Source: Euzebyales bacterium (GTDB lineage: Bacteria; Actinomycetota; Nitriliruptoria; Euzebyales; Egibacteraceae). From it: a stretch of DNA of 44,398 nucleotides. The stretch lies in the NCBI GenBank assembly GCA_013695145.1, contig JACDBB010000083.1:1-44398 (forward strand). The letters run 5' to 3'. Position numbers and translations under genes: made by a program. The notes beneath the pieces were generated by a model, which saw nothing but the letters and a program-made list of their open reading frames with translations, searched no databases and had not been told where the DNA came from. Positions 22,563 to 30,815 of the stretch are shown one piece after another; position 1 is the stretch's first letter, and each line of letters begins with the position of its first letter.

Positions 22563-23741
22563 CTAGTAGGCGTTGCCCAGGTCGGCCTCGGCGTTGTCCC
22601 GCGTGTAGATGGCGTCTTCGATCAGCAGCTCGGAGGGGATCTCCTCTCCGTTCAGGTAGTCCTGCGCGACCTGGAAGGCCAACGGTCCGAAGCGCGGGTT
22701 CGATTCAACGACGGCGTAGATCGCCCCGTCGACGACCGCCTGCACCGCTTCCTGCGTGCCGTCGATGGACACGATCTGGATGTCCTCGCCGGGCGTGCGA
22801 CCCGCGTCACGAAGCGCCTGCAGCGCCCCGAGTGCCATCTCGTCGTTCTCGGCGTAGATGAAGTCGATGTCCGGGTTTGCCTGGATCAGCTGGGCGGTCA
22901 CCTGCTGCCCGCCCTCGCGTGTGAACTCACCGGTCTGCTGAGCGACGATCTCCACGGCCTCGTCGCCCTCAACGGCGTTGACGAACCCGTCGGTCCGGTT
23001 GGTGGTGACCAGGTTGCCGGGAGCGCCCAGCAGGATCGCCACCGTGGCCTCACCACCGGTCGCCTCCAGCATCTGCTCCGCCGCCCGCTCGCCCTGCTCA
23101 AGGAAGTCCGAGCCGATGAACGTCACATAGTCCTCGCACGGCTCCGATTCGAGCTGGCGATCGATCGTGATCACCGGCACCCCCTGCTCGGCGGCCTGAT
23201 CCAGCGCGGGCTCCAGCCCCTGGGAGTTCAGCGGCGCCACGATCAGGACCTCGACGCCCTGCGCGAGCATGTCCTGGATGTCGGCCACCTGCGTGGCCAG
23301 GTCGGTGTTGGCGTTGGTCGCGATCAGATCGATCCCCAACTCGGACGCCTCGTCCTGGATCGACGCGGTCTCGGCGATGCGGAACGGGTTGTTCTCCGCT
23401 TCCGACTGCGAGAACCCGACGGTGACCTCGGTCAGGTCGATGGGCTCGCCGTCGTAGGTGCAGGTCTCGACATCATCGGAGGCTGCCCGCAGCACCTGCT
23501 GCGTCCCGTCGCCGGCGTCCTCTTCGTCGGTCGGCGCAGCGGTCGCCTCGTCGGTCGCCTCCGTTTCAGACGCCGCCTCATCGAGGTCCTGAGGCTCCTC
23601 GGTGTCCGCGGCGACATCCTGGGACTCGTCGGCGGCGTCCGAGTCGTCCGCGGTCTCTCCGCCGGGGTTGGTGCAGGCAGCCACCGCCATGAGCAGCACC
23701 AGCATGAGGGGGATGAGGTGACGGGATCGCGAGGCGCGCAT
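22563..23741 (-). CDS. Sugar-binding lipoprotein of a CUT2 importer (YtfQ-like)
   Basis: 392 residues. Lipobox VAAC (Cys about 23), then a linker of about 60 residues made almost only of Asp, Glu, Ala and Thr, then a periplasmic-binding fold. Several segments match E. coli YtfQ as I remember it: EVTVGFSQ, NTDLATQVADIQDMLAQGVE, IAPLNSQGLEPAL, VYAHNDDM-like IYAENDEM, VSIDGTQEAV and the final ..NAY. YtfQ binds galactofuranose and galactopyranose, which fits the galT/galK downstream. TAGGAG six bases before the ATG. First gene of the operon. Confidence 0.88.
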   Translation of the reverse strand: MRASRSRHLIPLMLVLLMAVAACTNPGGETADDSDAADESQDVAADTEEPQDLDEAASETEATDEATAAPTDEEDAGDGTQQVLRAASDDVETCTYDGEPIDLTEVTVGFSQSEAENNPFRIAETASIQDEASELGIDLIATNANTDLATQVADIQDMLAQGVEVLIVAPLNSQGLEPALDQAAEQGVPVITIDRQLESEPCEDYVTFIGSDFLEQGERAAEQMLEATGGEATVAILLGAPGNLVTTNRTDGFVNAVEGDEAVEIVAQQTGEFTREGGQQVTAQLIQANPDIDFIYAENDEMALGALQALRDAGRTPGEDIQIVSIDGTQEAVQAVVDGAIYAVVESNPRFGPLAFQVAQDYLNGEEIPSELLIEDAIYTRDNAEADLGNAY

Positions 23742-24065
23742 CGCTGCTCCTAGAAGCTCGACAGGGTGGACAGGTGGGGACGTGAGCTTACGTTTCCTGT
23801 GCTCTGTTTTCGATCACTTACGAAGCCCTGTCAAGGGTCAGTTTTCTCCGAGCCGTCAATCGGAGCGGCAGGCGCTCAGTTCGCGGCTCCGGACATGAGG
23901 CTGCACGTCGGCGAGTCCAGGACGCGCACCGCGCCCGACAGGAGGGCGCGCGTCGCGCGACCCCGCTCAACCCGCCTCATCCGCCGGTGCCACGGCCGGC
24001 GGGGCGCACCGCCCCGGTATCGTGGTCCCGCCCGCACGACGGGAGGAAACGAGCAGGAGGAGCCC
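23742..24065. promoter_or_regulatory. Divergent control region: galactose operon promoter and MntA leader
   Basis: 324 bases without a gene. On the minus strand a TTGACA -35 hexamer lies at 23834-23829 with a weak -10 (GAAAAC) 17 bases on. Around and downstream of it, CTTACG occurs twice exactly 30 bases apart (23787-23792 and 23817-23822), with TTTC runs between; spacing of about three helical turns suits a DeoR oligomer. The plus-strand half (23880-24050) is GC-rich and contains no recognisable coding sequence; TATCGT at about 24017 may be the -10 for mntA. Confidence 0.4.
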
Positions 24066-24479
24066 GTGGTCGCACCGAGCACGACCGCCGGAGCCGAACT
24101 GGCTGCGCGGCTGGCCTCCGAGCCCGACGTCATCGTCGCCTACCTGTTCGGGTCGCGGTCGCGCGGCACGGCGCGGCCAGCCTCCGATGTCGATGTCGCG
24201 GTGCTCCTGACGGCCGAGGCGGACAACCGCCGACGGCGGCTGGAGCTCGGCTCGCGACTCGGCGACGCTGTCGATCTCGTCGTGCTGAACGACGCCCCCG
24301 TCGCCCTGGCCTACCGCGTGCTGCGTGACGGGATCCTCCTGATCAGCAACGACGAACCCGCGAGGGTCCGCCACTGGACGCGCACCGTCGACCGCTACCT
24401 CGACACCGCGCCGCTGCGCCGCGCGCTGGCGGAAGGCACGCGTCATCGATTGGAGGAGGGCCGTTTTGGTCGACCCTGA
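24066..24479 (+). CDS. mntA: MntA-type nucleotidyltransferase antitoxin
   Basis: 137 residues from GTG 24066 with AGGAGG upstream. The minimal nucleotidyltransferase motif GSX10DXD is complete: G28-S29 then D40 and D42 (VAYLFGSRSRGTARPASDVD). Members of this family neutralise HepT by adding AMP to a tyrosine of its active motif. It overlaps the next gene, hepT, by 14 bases. The in-frame frame extends upstream to 23766, but that part has no family sequence and no ribosome site. Confidence 0.88.
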   Translation: MVAPSTTAGAELAARLASEPDVIVAYLFGSRSRGTARPASDVDVAVLLTAEADNRRRRLELGSRLGDAVDLVVLNDAPVALAYRVLRDGILLISNDEPARVRHWTRTVDRYLDTAPLRRALAEGTRHRLEEGRFGRP

Positions 24480-24897
24480 GGTCGTCCGCCGCAGACTCCG
24501 TGAGATCGACCGGCGCGTGGCCGCCCTCCGGACCGTCGCCGCCGGTGGCCGAGAGGCGCTGCTGGCCGATCCCGACCTGCAGGCGCAGGTCGAGCGGCAT
24601 CTGCAGGTGGCGATCCAATCCGCCATCGACATCGCCATGCACATCCTCGCCGAGAACAGCTCGGCGGCGCCTGAGGATTACGGTTCGGCGTTCACGCTGC
24701 TGGGCCGTGAGAAGGTGATCCCCGACACACTCGCACGGCGACTGCGACCGGCCGCTGGTCTGCGCAACGTGCTGGTGCACGCCTACGTCGAGGTCGACCC
24801 TGCGCAGGTGTGGGGGCAGCTTGACGACCTGGACGATCTCGTCGCCTTCGCCGGGGAGGTGGAGTCCTACCTCATGCGCGACCGACCCGACGAATAG
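24466..24897 (+). CDS. hepT: HepT-type (DUF86) toxin ribonuclease
   Basis: 143 residues from a TTG start with a strong GGAGGAGGG site 6 bases upstream. All-helical HEPN domain with the catalytic motif Rx4HxY at 100-107 (RNVLVHAY). HepT cleaves RNA; its Tyr is the residue AMPylated by MntA. Gene order (MNT before HEPN) and overlap match known pairs. The TTG start may keep toxin synthesis low relative to the antitoxin. Confidence 0.88.
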   Translation: MVDPEVVRRRLREIDRRVAALRTVAAGGREALLADPDLQAQVERHLQVAIQSAIDIAMHILAENSSAAPEDYGSAFTLLGREKVIPDTLARRLRPAAGLRNVLVHAYVEVDPAQVWGQLDDLDDLVAFAGEVESYLMRDRPDE

Positions 24898-24931
24898 GCA
24901 GCGTCGTCGCTGGCTGTGCGAGGATGCGTCC

Positions 24932-26017
24932 ATGCTGCGGATCGGCATGGTGGCGCCCATCTCGTGGCGGGTGCCGCCCCGCCACTACGGGCCATGGGAG
25001 CGCTTCGTCTCGCTGCTGACCGAGGGCCTGGTCGCGCGCGGTGTGGACGTGACGCTGTTCGCGACCGCGGACTCCGTCACCAGCGCCCGGCTGGTCGGGA
25101 CAGCGCCGCGCGCCTACTCCGAGGACCCGACGCTCAACGCCAAGGCGTGGGAGTGCCTGAACGTGGCCGCGGCGTTCGAGCGCGCCGGCGAGTTCGACCT
25201 CATCCACAACAGCGCAGACTTCCTGCCGCTGTCCTACAGCGCGCTGGTCGACACCCCGGTGGTCACGACGATCCATGGCTTCTCCTCCGAGGGCATCGTG
25301 CCTGTCTACGAGCGCTATGCCGAGCGCGGCTTCTACGTCGCGATCAGTGACGCGGACCGGCACCCGGCGCTGGGCTACCTCGCGACGGTCCACCACGGCA
25401 TCGACGTCCAGCACTTCCCGCTGCACGACGAGCCGGCCGGCTATCTCCTGCACTTCGGGCGCATCCACCCCGACAAGGGCACCGCGACCGCGATCGCCGT
25501 CGCCCGCCGAGCGGGCCTGCCGCTGCGGATCGCCGGCATCGTCCAGGACCAGGCTTACTTCGACGCCGAGGTCGCACCCCAGCTCGACGACGAGCGGGTC
25601 ACCTACCTCGGCTCTGTAGGCCCCGACGACCGCACCGCGCTGCTCGGCGGGGCGACGGCGCTGCTGCACCTGATCGACTTCGCTGAGCCGTTCGGCCTGT
25701 CCGTGGTCGAGGCGATGGCGTGCGGCACGCCGGTGATCGCCCATCCGCTCGGGTCGATGCCTGAGATCATCGACGACGGCGTGACCGGTCTCCTGGTCGC
25801 CGACCAGGACGCGGCAGTCGCCGGCGTCGCCAAGGCCGCGGCGCTCGACCGGGCGGCCGTGCGCGCCACCGCTGTCAGACGGTTCTCCGTCGACCGGATG
25901 GTCGACGAGTACCTCGACGTCTACGCCAGAGCCCTGGAGCGGTGGTCGGCGAGGCGGTCGAGCAGGTCGTCCATTCCGATCAGCGCGAAGGCCGCGCCGA
26001 CGTCGGAGAACCCGTAG
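24932..26017 (+). CDS. GT4-family glycosyltransferase
   Basis: 361 residues from ATG 24932 (MLRIGMVAPISWRVPPRHYG). GT-B fold: N-terminal acceptor domain with the GPWE motif (HYGPWERFVSLLTEGLV), mid-protein TTIHGF, and C-terminal donor domain with GRIHPDKGTATAI near 185 and EPFGLSVVEAMACGTPVIA near 265-283. Retaining transferases of this group use UDP- or GDP-sugars. The last 30 residues (SARRSSRSSIPISAKAAPTS) are of low quality and lie in the 97-bp overlap with the convergent GH130 gene, so the functional protein probably ends near residue 330. Confidence 0.9.
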   Translation: MLRIGMVAPISWRVPPRHYGPWERFVSLLTEGLVARGVDVTLFATADSVTSARLVGTAPRAYSEDPTLNAKAWECLNVAAAFERAGEFDLIHNSADFLPLSYSALVDTPVVTTIHGFSSEGIVPVYERYAERGFYVAISDADRHPALGYLATVHHGIDVQHFPLHDEPAGYLLHFGRIHPDKGTATAIAVARRAGLPLRIAGIVQDQAYFDAEVAPQLDDERVTYLGSVGPDDRTALLGGATALLHLIDFAEPFGLSVVEAMACGTPVIAHPLGSMPEIIDDGVTGLLVADQDAAVAGVAKAAALDRAAVRATAVRRFSVDRMVDEYLDVYARALERWSARRSSRSSIPISAKAAPTSENP

Positions 26018-27477
26018 GGCAGCACGAGGCAGCCGTCGTGGACGATGCCGCCGCAGGAGTACACGACGTTGGGAACGTAGCCGTCCCGCTCGCTCTCGTC
26101 GGGCCCGAGGATCGAGTCCGGCAGGCGCGCGATCACCCTGCTCGGGTCGTCGAGGTCCAGCAGGATGGCCCCGAGCGTGTAGCGGCGCATCGGCCCGACC
26201 CCGTGGGTGAGCACCAGCCAGCCGGCCTCCGTCTCGATGGGTGAGCCGCAGTTGCCGGTCTGGACGAGCTCCCAGGGCTGGATCGGCGGGTGCAGCCGGT
26301 CGCTGGTGGTCCAGAACCGGACGTTGTCCGAGGTCATGATCGTGATGCTCTCGCGGTCCTGGCGACCCAGGGCCATGTATCGGCCGCCGACCTTGCGGGG
26401 GAACAGTGCCATGCCCTTGTTCTGCGCGGCCTCGCCGTTCAGCGTGGCGATGCGGAACGTGCGGAAGTCCGGAGTCTCGATCAGCTGGGGCAGGATCGAG
26501 AAGCCGTCGTAGGCCGTGTAGGTCGCGTAGTAGGTGACGGCTCCGTCGTCGCCGGTGAAGCGCACGAAGCGGGCGTCCTCCATGCCCTGGCTCTCGCGCG
26601 GCGCCGCGGGGTACAGGACCCTTTCGGACAGCGGGGTGTCGTCCGTGAAGGTCACGACGTAGTTGGAGGCAGCCAGGAGGTGGATCAGCTTGACGCTCTC
26701 GTGCGCCACTGAGGCCGACAGCCCGTCGTACACATTGGTGACGGCCGCCTCGAGCTCGTCGCGACCGAACGGGTCCGGAAGGTGGTCGATCACGGAGGCG
26801 ACGACGCCCTCGTCGGCGCCCAGCTCGGAGAGCTTCACCCGGAACAGGTGCTTGTCGTAGCCCGTGGGCGAGGAGCGTGCCCCGGTGCTGGCCCAATGGC
26901 CGGGCGCGTCGAGGGTGATCTGGCCGGCCGCACTGAGCATGCCCGAGCGCAGCTCGATCGACGACAGGTGCCCCTCCCCCACCGCGCGGAGGCTGACGAT
27001 GAAGCGGATCGCCCCTTCGGCCACACCCTCCTGATCCGGGGCGAGGACGATCGACGGGTTGGACAGCGCCGCGGCCTCCAGGGCGTACTCGCGGGTGAGG
27101 TAGGCGCCGACGAGGCGGCGGCGCTCCGGCGGCAGCCCGTCGTGGGCAAGGTGGGGCGCCACCGTCGCGCAGTGGTCCTCCAGCAACGCGTCAAGGTCGG
27201 CGTGGCGTGAGCCGAACCCCGCCCGGACCTCCGCCATCAGCCTCGCAGCCTGGGTGTCGGAGATCTTCCCGATGCGCTCGAGGATCGTCTCCAGGCGAGT
27301 CTCACCGTGCACCGCCCCCCACTCGCCTGGAACGAACGGCCGGGCCAGGACGCGGCGGCAATCGGGGAGCAGCCGCGGCCCTGCCCGACTGACGGCGATC
27401 GACTGCCCAGCCCCACGGGGAGGAGGAGGAGGTGGCAGCGGATCGAGGGGCAGGGACGGGTCAGGGAAAAAATCCAT
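25921..27477 (-). CDS. GH130-family glycoside phosphorylase (beta-mannoside type)
   Basis: 518 residues; five-bladed propeller. Motifs: GMEDARFVRF, NKGMALFPRKVGGRYMALGR, CGSPIETEAGWLVLTHGV and YVPNVVYSCGGIVHDG followed by LVLPYGFSD. GH130 enzymes phosphorolyse beta-mannosides (beta-1,2- or beta-1,4-linked, or mannosyl-glucose), giving mannose-1-phosphate, or run in reverse. An N-terminal region of about 170 residues precedes the propeller, as in the longer beta-1,2-mannan-active subgroup; its first 25 residues are Pro-rich (PLDPLPPPPPPRG). No signal peptide, so intracellular. The linkage cannot be assigned. Sits between two glycosyltransferase genes on the opposite strand. Confidence 0.85.
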   Translation of the reverse strand: MDFFPDPSLPLDPLPPPPPPRGAGQSIAVSRAGPRLLPDCRRVLARPFVPGEWGAVHGETRLETILERIGKISDTQAARLMAEVRAGFGSRHADLDALLEDHCATVAPHLAHDGLPPERRRLVGAYLTREYALEAAALSNPSIVLAPDQEGVAEGAIRFIVSLRAVGEGHLSSIELRSGMLSAAGQITLDAPGHWASTGARSSPTGYDKHLFRVKLSELGADEGVVASVIDHLPDPFGRDELEAAVTNVYDGLSASVAHESVKLIHLLAASNYVVTFTDDTPLSERVLYPAAPRESQGMEDARFVRFTGDDGAVTYYATYTAYDGFSILPQLIETPDFRTFRIATLNGEAAQNKGMALFPRKVGGRYMALGRQDRESITIMTSDNVRFWTTSDRLHPPIQPWELVQTGNCGSPIETEAGWLVLTHGVGPMRRYTLGAILLDLDDPSRVIARLPDSILGPDESERDGYVPNVVYSCGGIVHDGCLVLPYGFSDVGAAFALIGMDDLLDRLADHRSRALA

Positions 27478-27561
27478 TGCGGTGACTCTACCGGCGCCGA
27501 CAGGGCATGATGGGTTGTTCGCTCATGCGATCGACGCGAGCGGCATCTTCAGGAGGTATGC

Positions 27562-28746
27562 GTGCTTCAAGACGGTCAGATCTCGGTCCATGAGCGCCAC
27601 GAACCCACGTGGCGAGAGGTGTCGATCGGGTTCGTCAGCACCTACCCACCGACGCAGTGCGGACTTGCGACGTTCACCGCCGCCACGCGGGCTGCGATCG
27701 CGTCACGGCCAGCCGGCGGCCGGACGGGTGTCGTGCAGATCGTCGACGGGCACGAGCGCTCCCGCAGAGCCGAAGTGATGGGGTGGCTGCACACCAGCGA
27801 TTCTGCCTCGCGGCGTCGTGCCGCCGCCGCGCTGCGCAACTTCGACGTGACGGTGGTCCAGCATGAGTTCGGGATCTACGGCGGCCGTGACGGCGAGCAC
27901 GTCGTCGACCTGCTCGATGAGCTGACCACACCCCGCGTCGTCGTGCTGCACACGGTGCTCTCGGCACCGACCGCGCACCAGCGCGCGGTCCTGGAGCAGG
28001 TCGCCGCCCGCGCCGACCGGCTGGTGGTCATGTCGGGGATCGCCAGGGCGCGGCTGGTCGAGATCCACGGGATCGACCCTGCGGACGTCCTGGTGATCCC
28101 GCACGGAGCGACGCCCAACCTGGGCCCGGTTCCGACGGGCCGGACGGCGCTCACCTGGGGGTTGATCGGCCCGGGGAAGGGCATCGAGTGGGCGATCGAC
28201 GCGTTCGCGACCCTGCGCGACCTCGACCCACCCGGGCGCTACGTCGTGACCGGCCAGACCCATCCGAAGGTCGCTGAACTCCACGGCGAGGCCTACAAGG
28301 ACTCCCTGCGCGCCCGGGCGGCGAGCTCCGCTGCCGCAGGCGTGGTCACGTTCGACGACCGCTACTGCGACGAGCCCGGCCTGCTGCGCCTGATCCGCGG
28401 GGCGGACGTGGTGCTGCTGCCCTACGACTCGACCGAGCAGGTCACCTCGGGTGTGCTCGTCGAAGCGCTGGCATCGGGCAAGCCCGTGGTCGCCACGGCG
28501 TTCCCGCACGCGGTGGAGCTGCTGTCCGGCGGCGCCGGCGTGGTCGTCGCGCACCGTGACCCGCAGGCGCTGGGAGCTGCGCTCCGTGCGGTGCTGACCG
28601 ATCAGGTGCTGCGTGCCCGCCTGACCGCCGCCGCCCTGCAGCTCGCCCCGTCGCTGTTCTGGTCCGCGGTCGCGGACCGTTACGTGGCACTCGCCACGGA
28701 GCTCGAGGTCCCAGGACTGCGCATTGCGGCTCGCGCGGCAAGGTGA
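27562..28746 (+). CDS. GT4-family glycosyltransferase (second)
   Basis: 394 residues from GTG 27562 (AGGAGG at 27550-27555). N-terminal signature STYPPTQCGLATFTAATRAA, then VQHEFGIYGG and LHTVL; the donor domain has LIGPGKGIEWAIDAFATLRD and VLLPYDSTEQVTSGVLVEAL followed by ASGKPVVAT. Not similar enough to the first transferase to be a duplicate. Its stop overlaps the start of the six-hairpin gene (GTGA), so the two products probably act together. Promoter region shared with the divergent GH130 gene (84 bases). Confidence 0.9.
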   Translation: MLQDGQISVHERHEPTWREVSIGFVSTYPPTQCGLATFTAATRAAIASRPAGGRTGVVQIVDGHERSRRAEVMGWLHTSDSASRRRAAAALRNFDVTVVQHEFGIYGGRDGEHVVDLLDELTTPRVVVLHTVLSAPTAHQRAVLEQVAARADRLVVMSGIARARLVEIHGIDPADVLVIPHGATPNLGPVPTGRTALTWGLIGPGKGIEWAIDAFATLRDLDPPGRYVVTGQTHPKVAELHGEAYKDSLRARAASSAAAGVVTFDDRYCDEPGLLRLIRGADVVLLPYDSTEQVTSGVLVEALASGKPVVATAFPHAVELLSGGAGVVVAHRDPQALGAALRAVLTDQVLRARLTAAALQLAPSLFWSAVADRYVALATELEVPGLRIAARAAR

Positions 28747-29783
28747 GCCCGTCCCGGTCGACTGCGCCGGCCCCGTCGTTCGCACACCTCCTGCGGCTGA
28801 CCGACGACACGGGCGTCTTCGAGCACGCCACCCACACGGTCCCGCTATTGGAGCACGGCTACTGCGTCGACGATGTGGCGCGTGCCCTGCTGGTCGTGCT
28901 GCGGGAGCCGGACCCGACGCCCCCGGTCGCCGACCTCGCGGTCCGCTACCTCGCGTTCCTGCGCTACGGGATGTCCGCCGAAGGGACCATGCGCAACCGC
29001 ATGTCGCACGACCGACGCTGGCAGGACCAGCCAGGGACCGGGGACCACTGGGGTCGGGCACTGTGGGCACTGGGGACGGCAGCAGCGGACCGTCCCCGAT
29101 CCACCCGGCCGTCTCTGGCCGACCCGGCGCTGCCGCTGTTCGAGCGTGCCGCCACGCACCGCAGCGAGTGGCCGAGGGCGATGGCGCACGCGGCGCTCGG
29201 CGCGGCCGAGGTGCTGGGGGCACACCCCGGCCACGTTGCCGCCACCGCACTCCTGGCCGACACCGCGCGGCTGTTCGCGGCGCAACCGGCGGCGCCGGCT
29301 GACGTTGCTCACCGAGGGTGGCCGCACGGCCGGCTGACCTACGCCAACGCGGCGCTGCCGGGGGTCCTGCTGGCGGCCGGTGCCCTGCTCGGCGAGGACG
29401 CGTGGGTCACGGCCGGTGCGGCGCAGCTGGCGTGGCTGCTGAACGTCGAGACGCGTGACGGGCATCTGTCTCCCACGCCAGTCGGGGGCTGGGAGCCGGG
29501 CGAGCCGCGTCCGGGGTTCGACCAGCAGCCAATCGAGGTGGCAGCGCTGGCCGACGCCTGCGCCCGCGCCCACGAGGTCACCGCAGATGCCACCTGGCTG
29601 GATGGGCTGCGCATGGCGGCCGGCTGGTTCCTGGGCGACAACGACGTCGGTGCGCCCCTGTACGACCCGGTCACCGGCGGCGGCCGCGACGGCCTCACCC
29701 CCGAGGGCACCAATGCCAACCAGGGCGCGGAATCCACGATCGCGGCGATCTCCACCCTCCAGCACGCCCGGCGCCTGCTGTAG
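28743..29783 (+). CDS. Six-hairpin glycosidase-like protein
   Basis: 346 residues from a GTG overlapping the preceding stop. Repeating helical hairpins of an (alpha/alpha)6 barrel: EHGYCVDDVARALLVVL near 38, YLAFLRYGM, DHWGRALWALG, RAMAHAALGAAEVLG, LTYANAALPGVLLAAGALLG, FDQQPIEVAALADACARAH, and the end NANQGAESTIAAISTLQHAR. No signal peptide. The family is usually annotated as glycosidase-related and is found next to GT4/GH130 genes; the reaction is not established to my knowledge. Conserved acidic pairs (CVDD and GAES) are plausible active-site residues, by inference only. Confidence 0.75.
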   Translation: MSPSRSTAPAPSFAHLLRLTDDTGVFEHATHTVPLLEHGYCVDDVARALLVVLREPDPTPPVADLAVRYLAFLRYGMSAEGTMRNRMSHDRRWQDQPGTGDHWGRALWALGTAAADRPRSTRPSLADPALPLFERAATHRSEWPRAMAHAALGAAEVLGAHPGHVAATALLADTARLFAAQPAAPADVAHRGWPHGRLTYANAALPGVLLAAGALLGEDAWVTAGAAQLAWLLNVETRDGHLSPTPVGGWEPGEPRPGFDQQPIEVAALADACARAHEVTADATWLDGLRMAAGWFLGDNDVGAPLYDPVTGGGRDGLTPEGTNANQGAESTIAAISTLQHARRLL

Positions 29784-29843
29784 CCGCGGAGACGTCGCCA
29801 CGCCGCGGCACGCCCCTGGACACGCCCCGCCCATCCGACCCCT

Positions 29844-30788
29844 TCAGCCCACGCGGTCGCGGCCGTGGGGTGCTGCCCAGTCGAGGTCGGGCCCGACGGG
29901 CACGATGCCGCCGGGGTTCAGGTGCTGGTGGGTCAGGTAGTAGTGGCGGATGATGTGGTCGAAGTCGGTCGTGTCGCCGAAGCCCGGCCGCTGATAGCAC
30001 TCACGCAACCAGCCCCACAGGTTCGGATAGTCGACGACCCGCCTGCGGTTGCACTTGAAGTGCACGGCGTACACCGTGTCGAAGCGCACCAGGGTGGTGA
30101 AGAGCCTGATGTCGGCCACCGTCAGCGTCTCACCCACGAGGAAGCGCTGCTGCGCGAGGCGCTCGTCCAGCTGGTCGAGGCGCGCGAACAGCGCCTGCAC
30201 GGCCTCTTCGTAGGCCTCCTGCGTGCCGGCGAACCCGGCCTTGTACACGCCGTTGTTGACATCGTCGTAGACGACCTCGTCGAGCGCGTCGATCTCGTCG
30301 CGCGACGCCGCGGGGTAGAGGTCGACATCGGGATGCTCCGCGTGCGCGTCGAACTGGGTGGCCAGGTCCGCATCGAGGGTCCTGAAGCCGTTGGTGGCGA
30401 TGCGGTGGGTCTGCCGGTCCCACAGCGTCGGGACCGTGAAGCGGCCGGCGAAGGCGGGGTCGGTCGCCGCATAGGCCTCGGCCAGGAACGCGAAGCCGTT
30501 GACCGGGTCGGTCCCGTGCCCGCGCCCTTCGCGGAAGGCCCAGCCGCGCTCGTCACGGAGCGGGTCCACCACGGACATGCTCACCACGTCCTGCAGTCCC
30601 TTGAGCTGTCGCACGATCACGGCGCGGTGCGCCCACGGGCAGGCCAAGGACACGTACAGGTGGTAGCGGCCTGGCTCGGCGGCCCAGCCGCTGGAGCCGT
30701 CCGCGGACAGCCGGTTCGCGAAGGCGCTTGCCTGCCGTTCGAAGTGGCCGCGCGCGGTCTCGGCTGGCAGCTGTGAGTTGTAGGTCAT
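29844..30788 (-). CDS. Glutathionyl-hydroquinone-reductase-like (xi-class GST) protein
   Basis: 314 residues. Active-site CPWAHR at 50-55 in YHLYVSLACPWAHRAVIVRQ, then the family's GFRTLD, NNGVYKAGFAGTQ, and a C-terminal helical domain with LTVADIRLFTTLVRFDTVY and HFKCNRRRVVDYPNLWGW. Known enzymes of this family reduce glutathionyl-hydroquinones. Actinomycetota generally make mycothiol, so mycothiol-conjugated hydroquinones are a plausible alternative substrate (inference). Single gene, 27 bases behind the next gene. Confidence 0.9.
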   Translation of the reverse strand: MTYNSQLPAETARGHFERQASAFANRLSADGSSGWAAEPGRYHLYVSLACPWAHRAVIVRQLKGLQDVVSMSVVDPLRDERGWAFREGRGHGTDPVNGFAFLAEAYAATDPAFAGRFTVPTLWDRQTHRIATNGFRTLDADLATQFDAHAEHPDVDLYPAASRDEIDALDEVVYDDVNNGVYKAGFAGTQEAYEEAVQALFARLDQLDERLAQQRFLVGETLTVADIRLFTTLVRFDTVYAVHFKCNRRRVVDYPNLWGWLRECYQRPGFGDTTDFDHIIRHYYLTHQHLNPGGIVPVGPDLDWAAPHGRDRVG

Positions 30789-30815
30789 GGCGCGAGCATG
30801 CCCGCTGAGCGCGGA

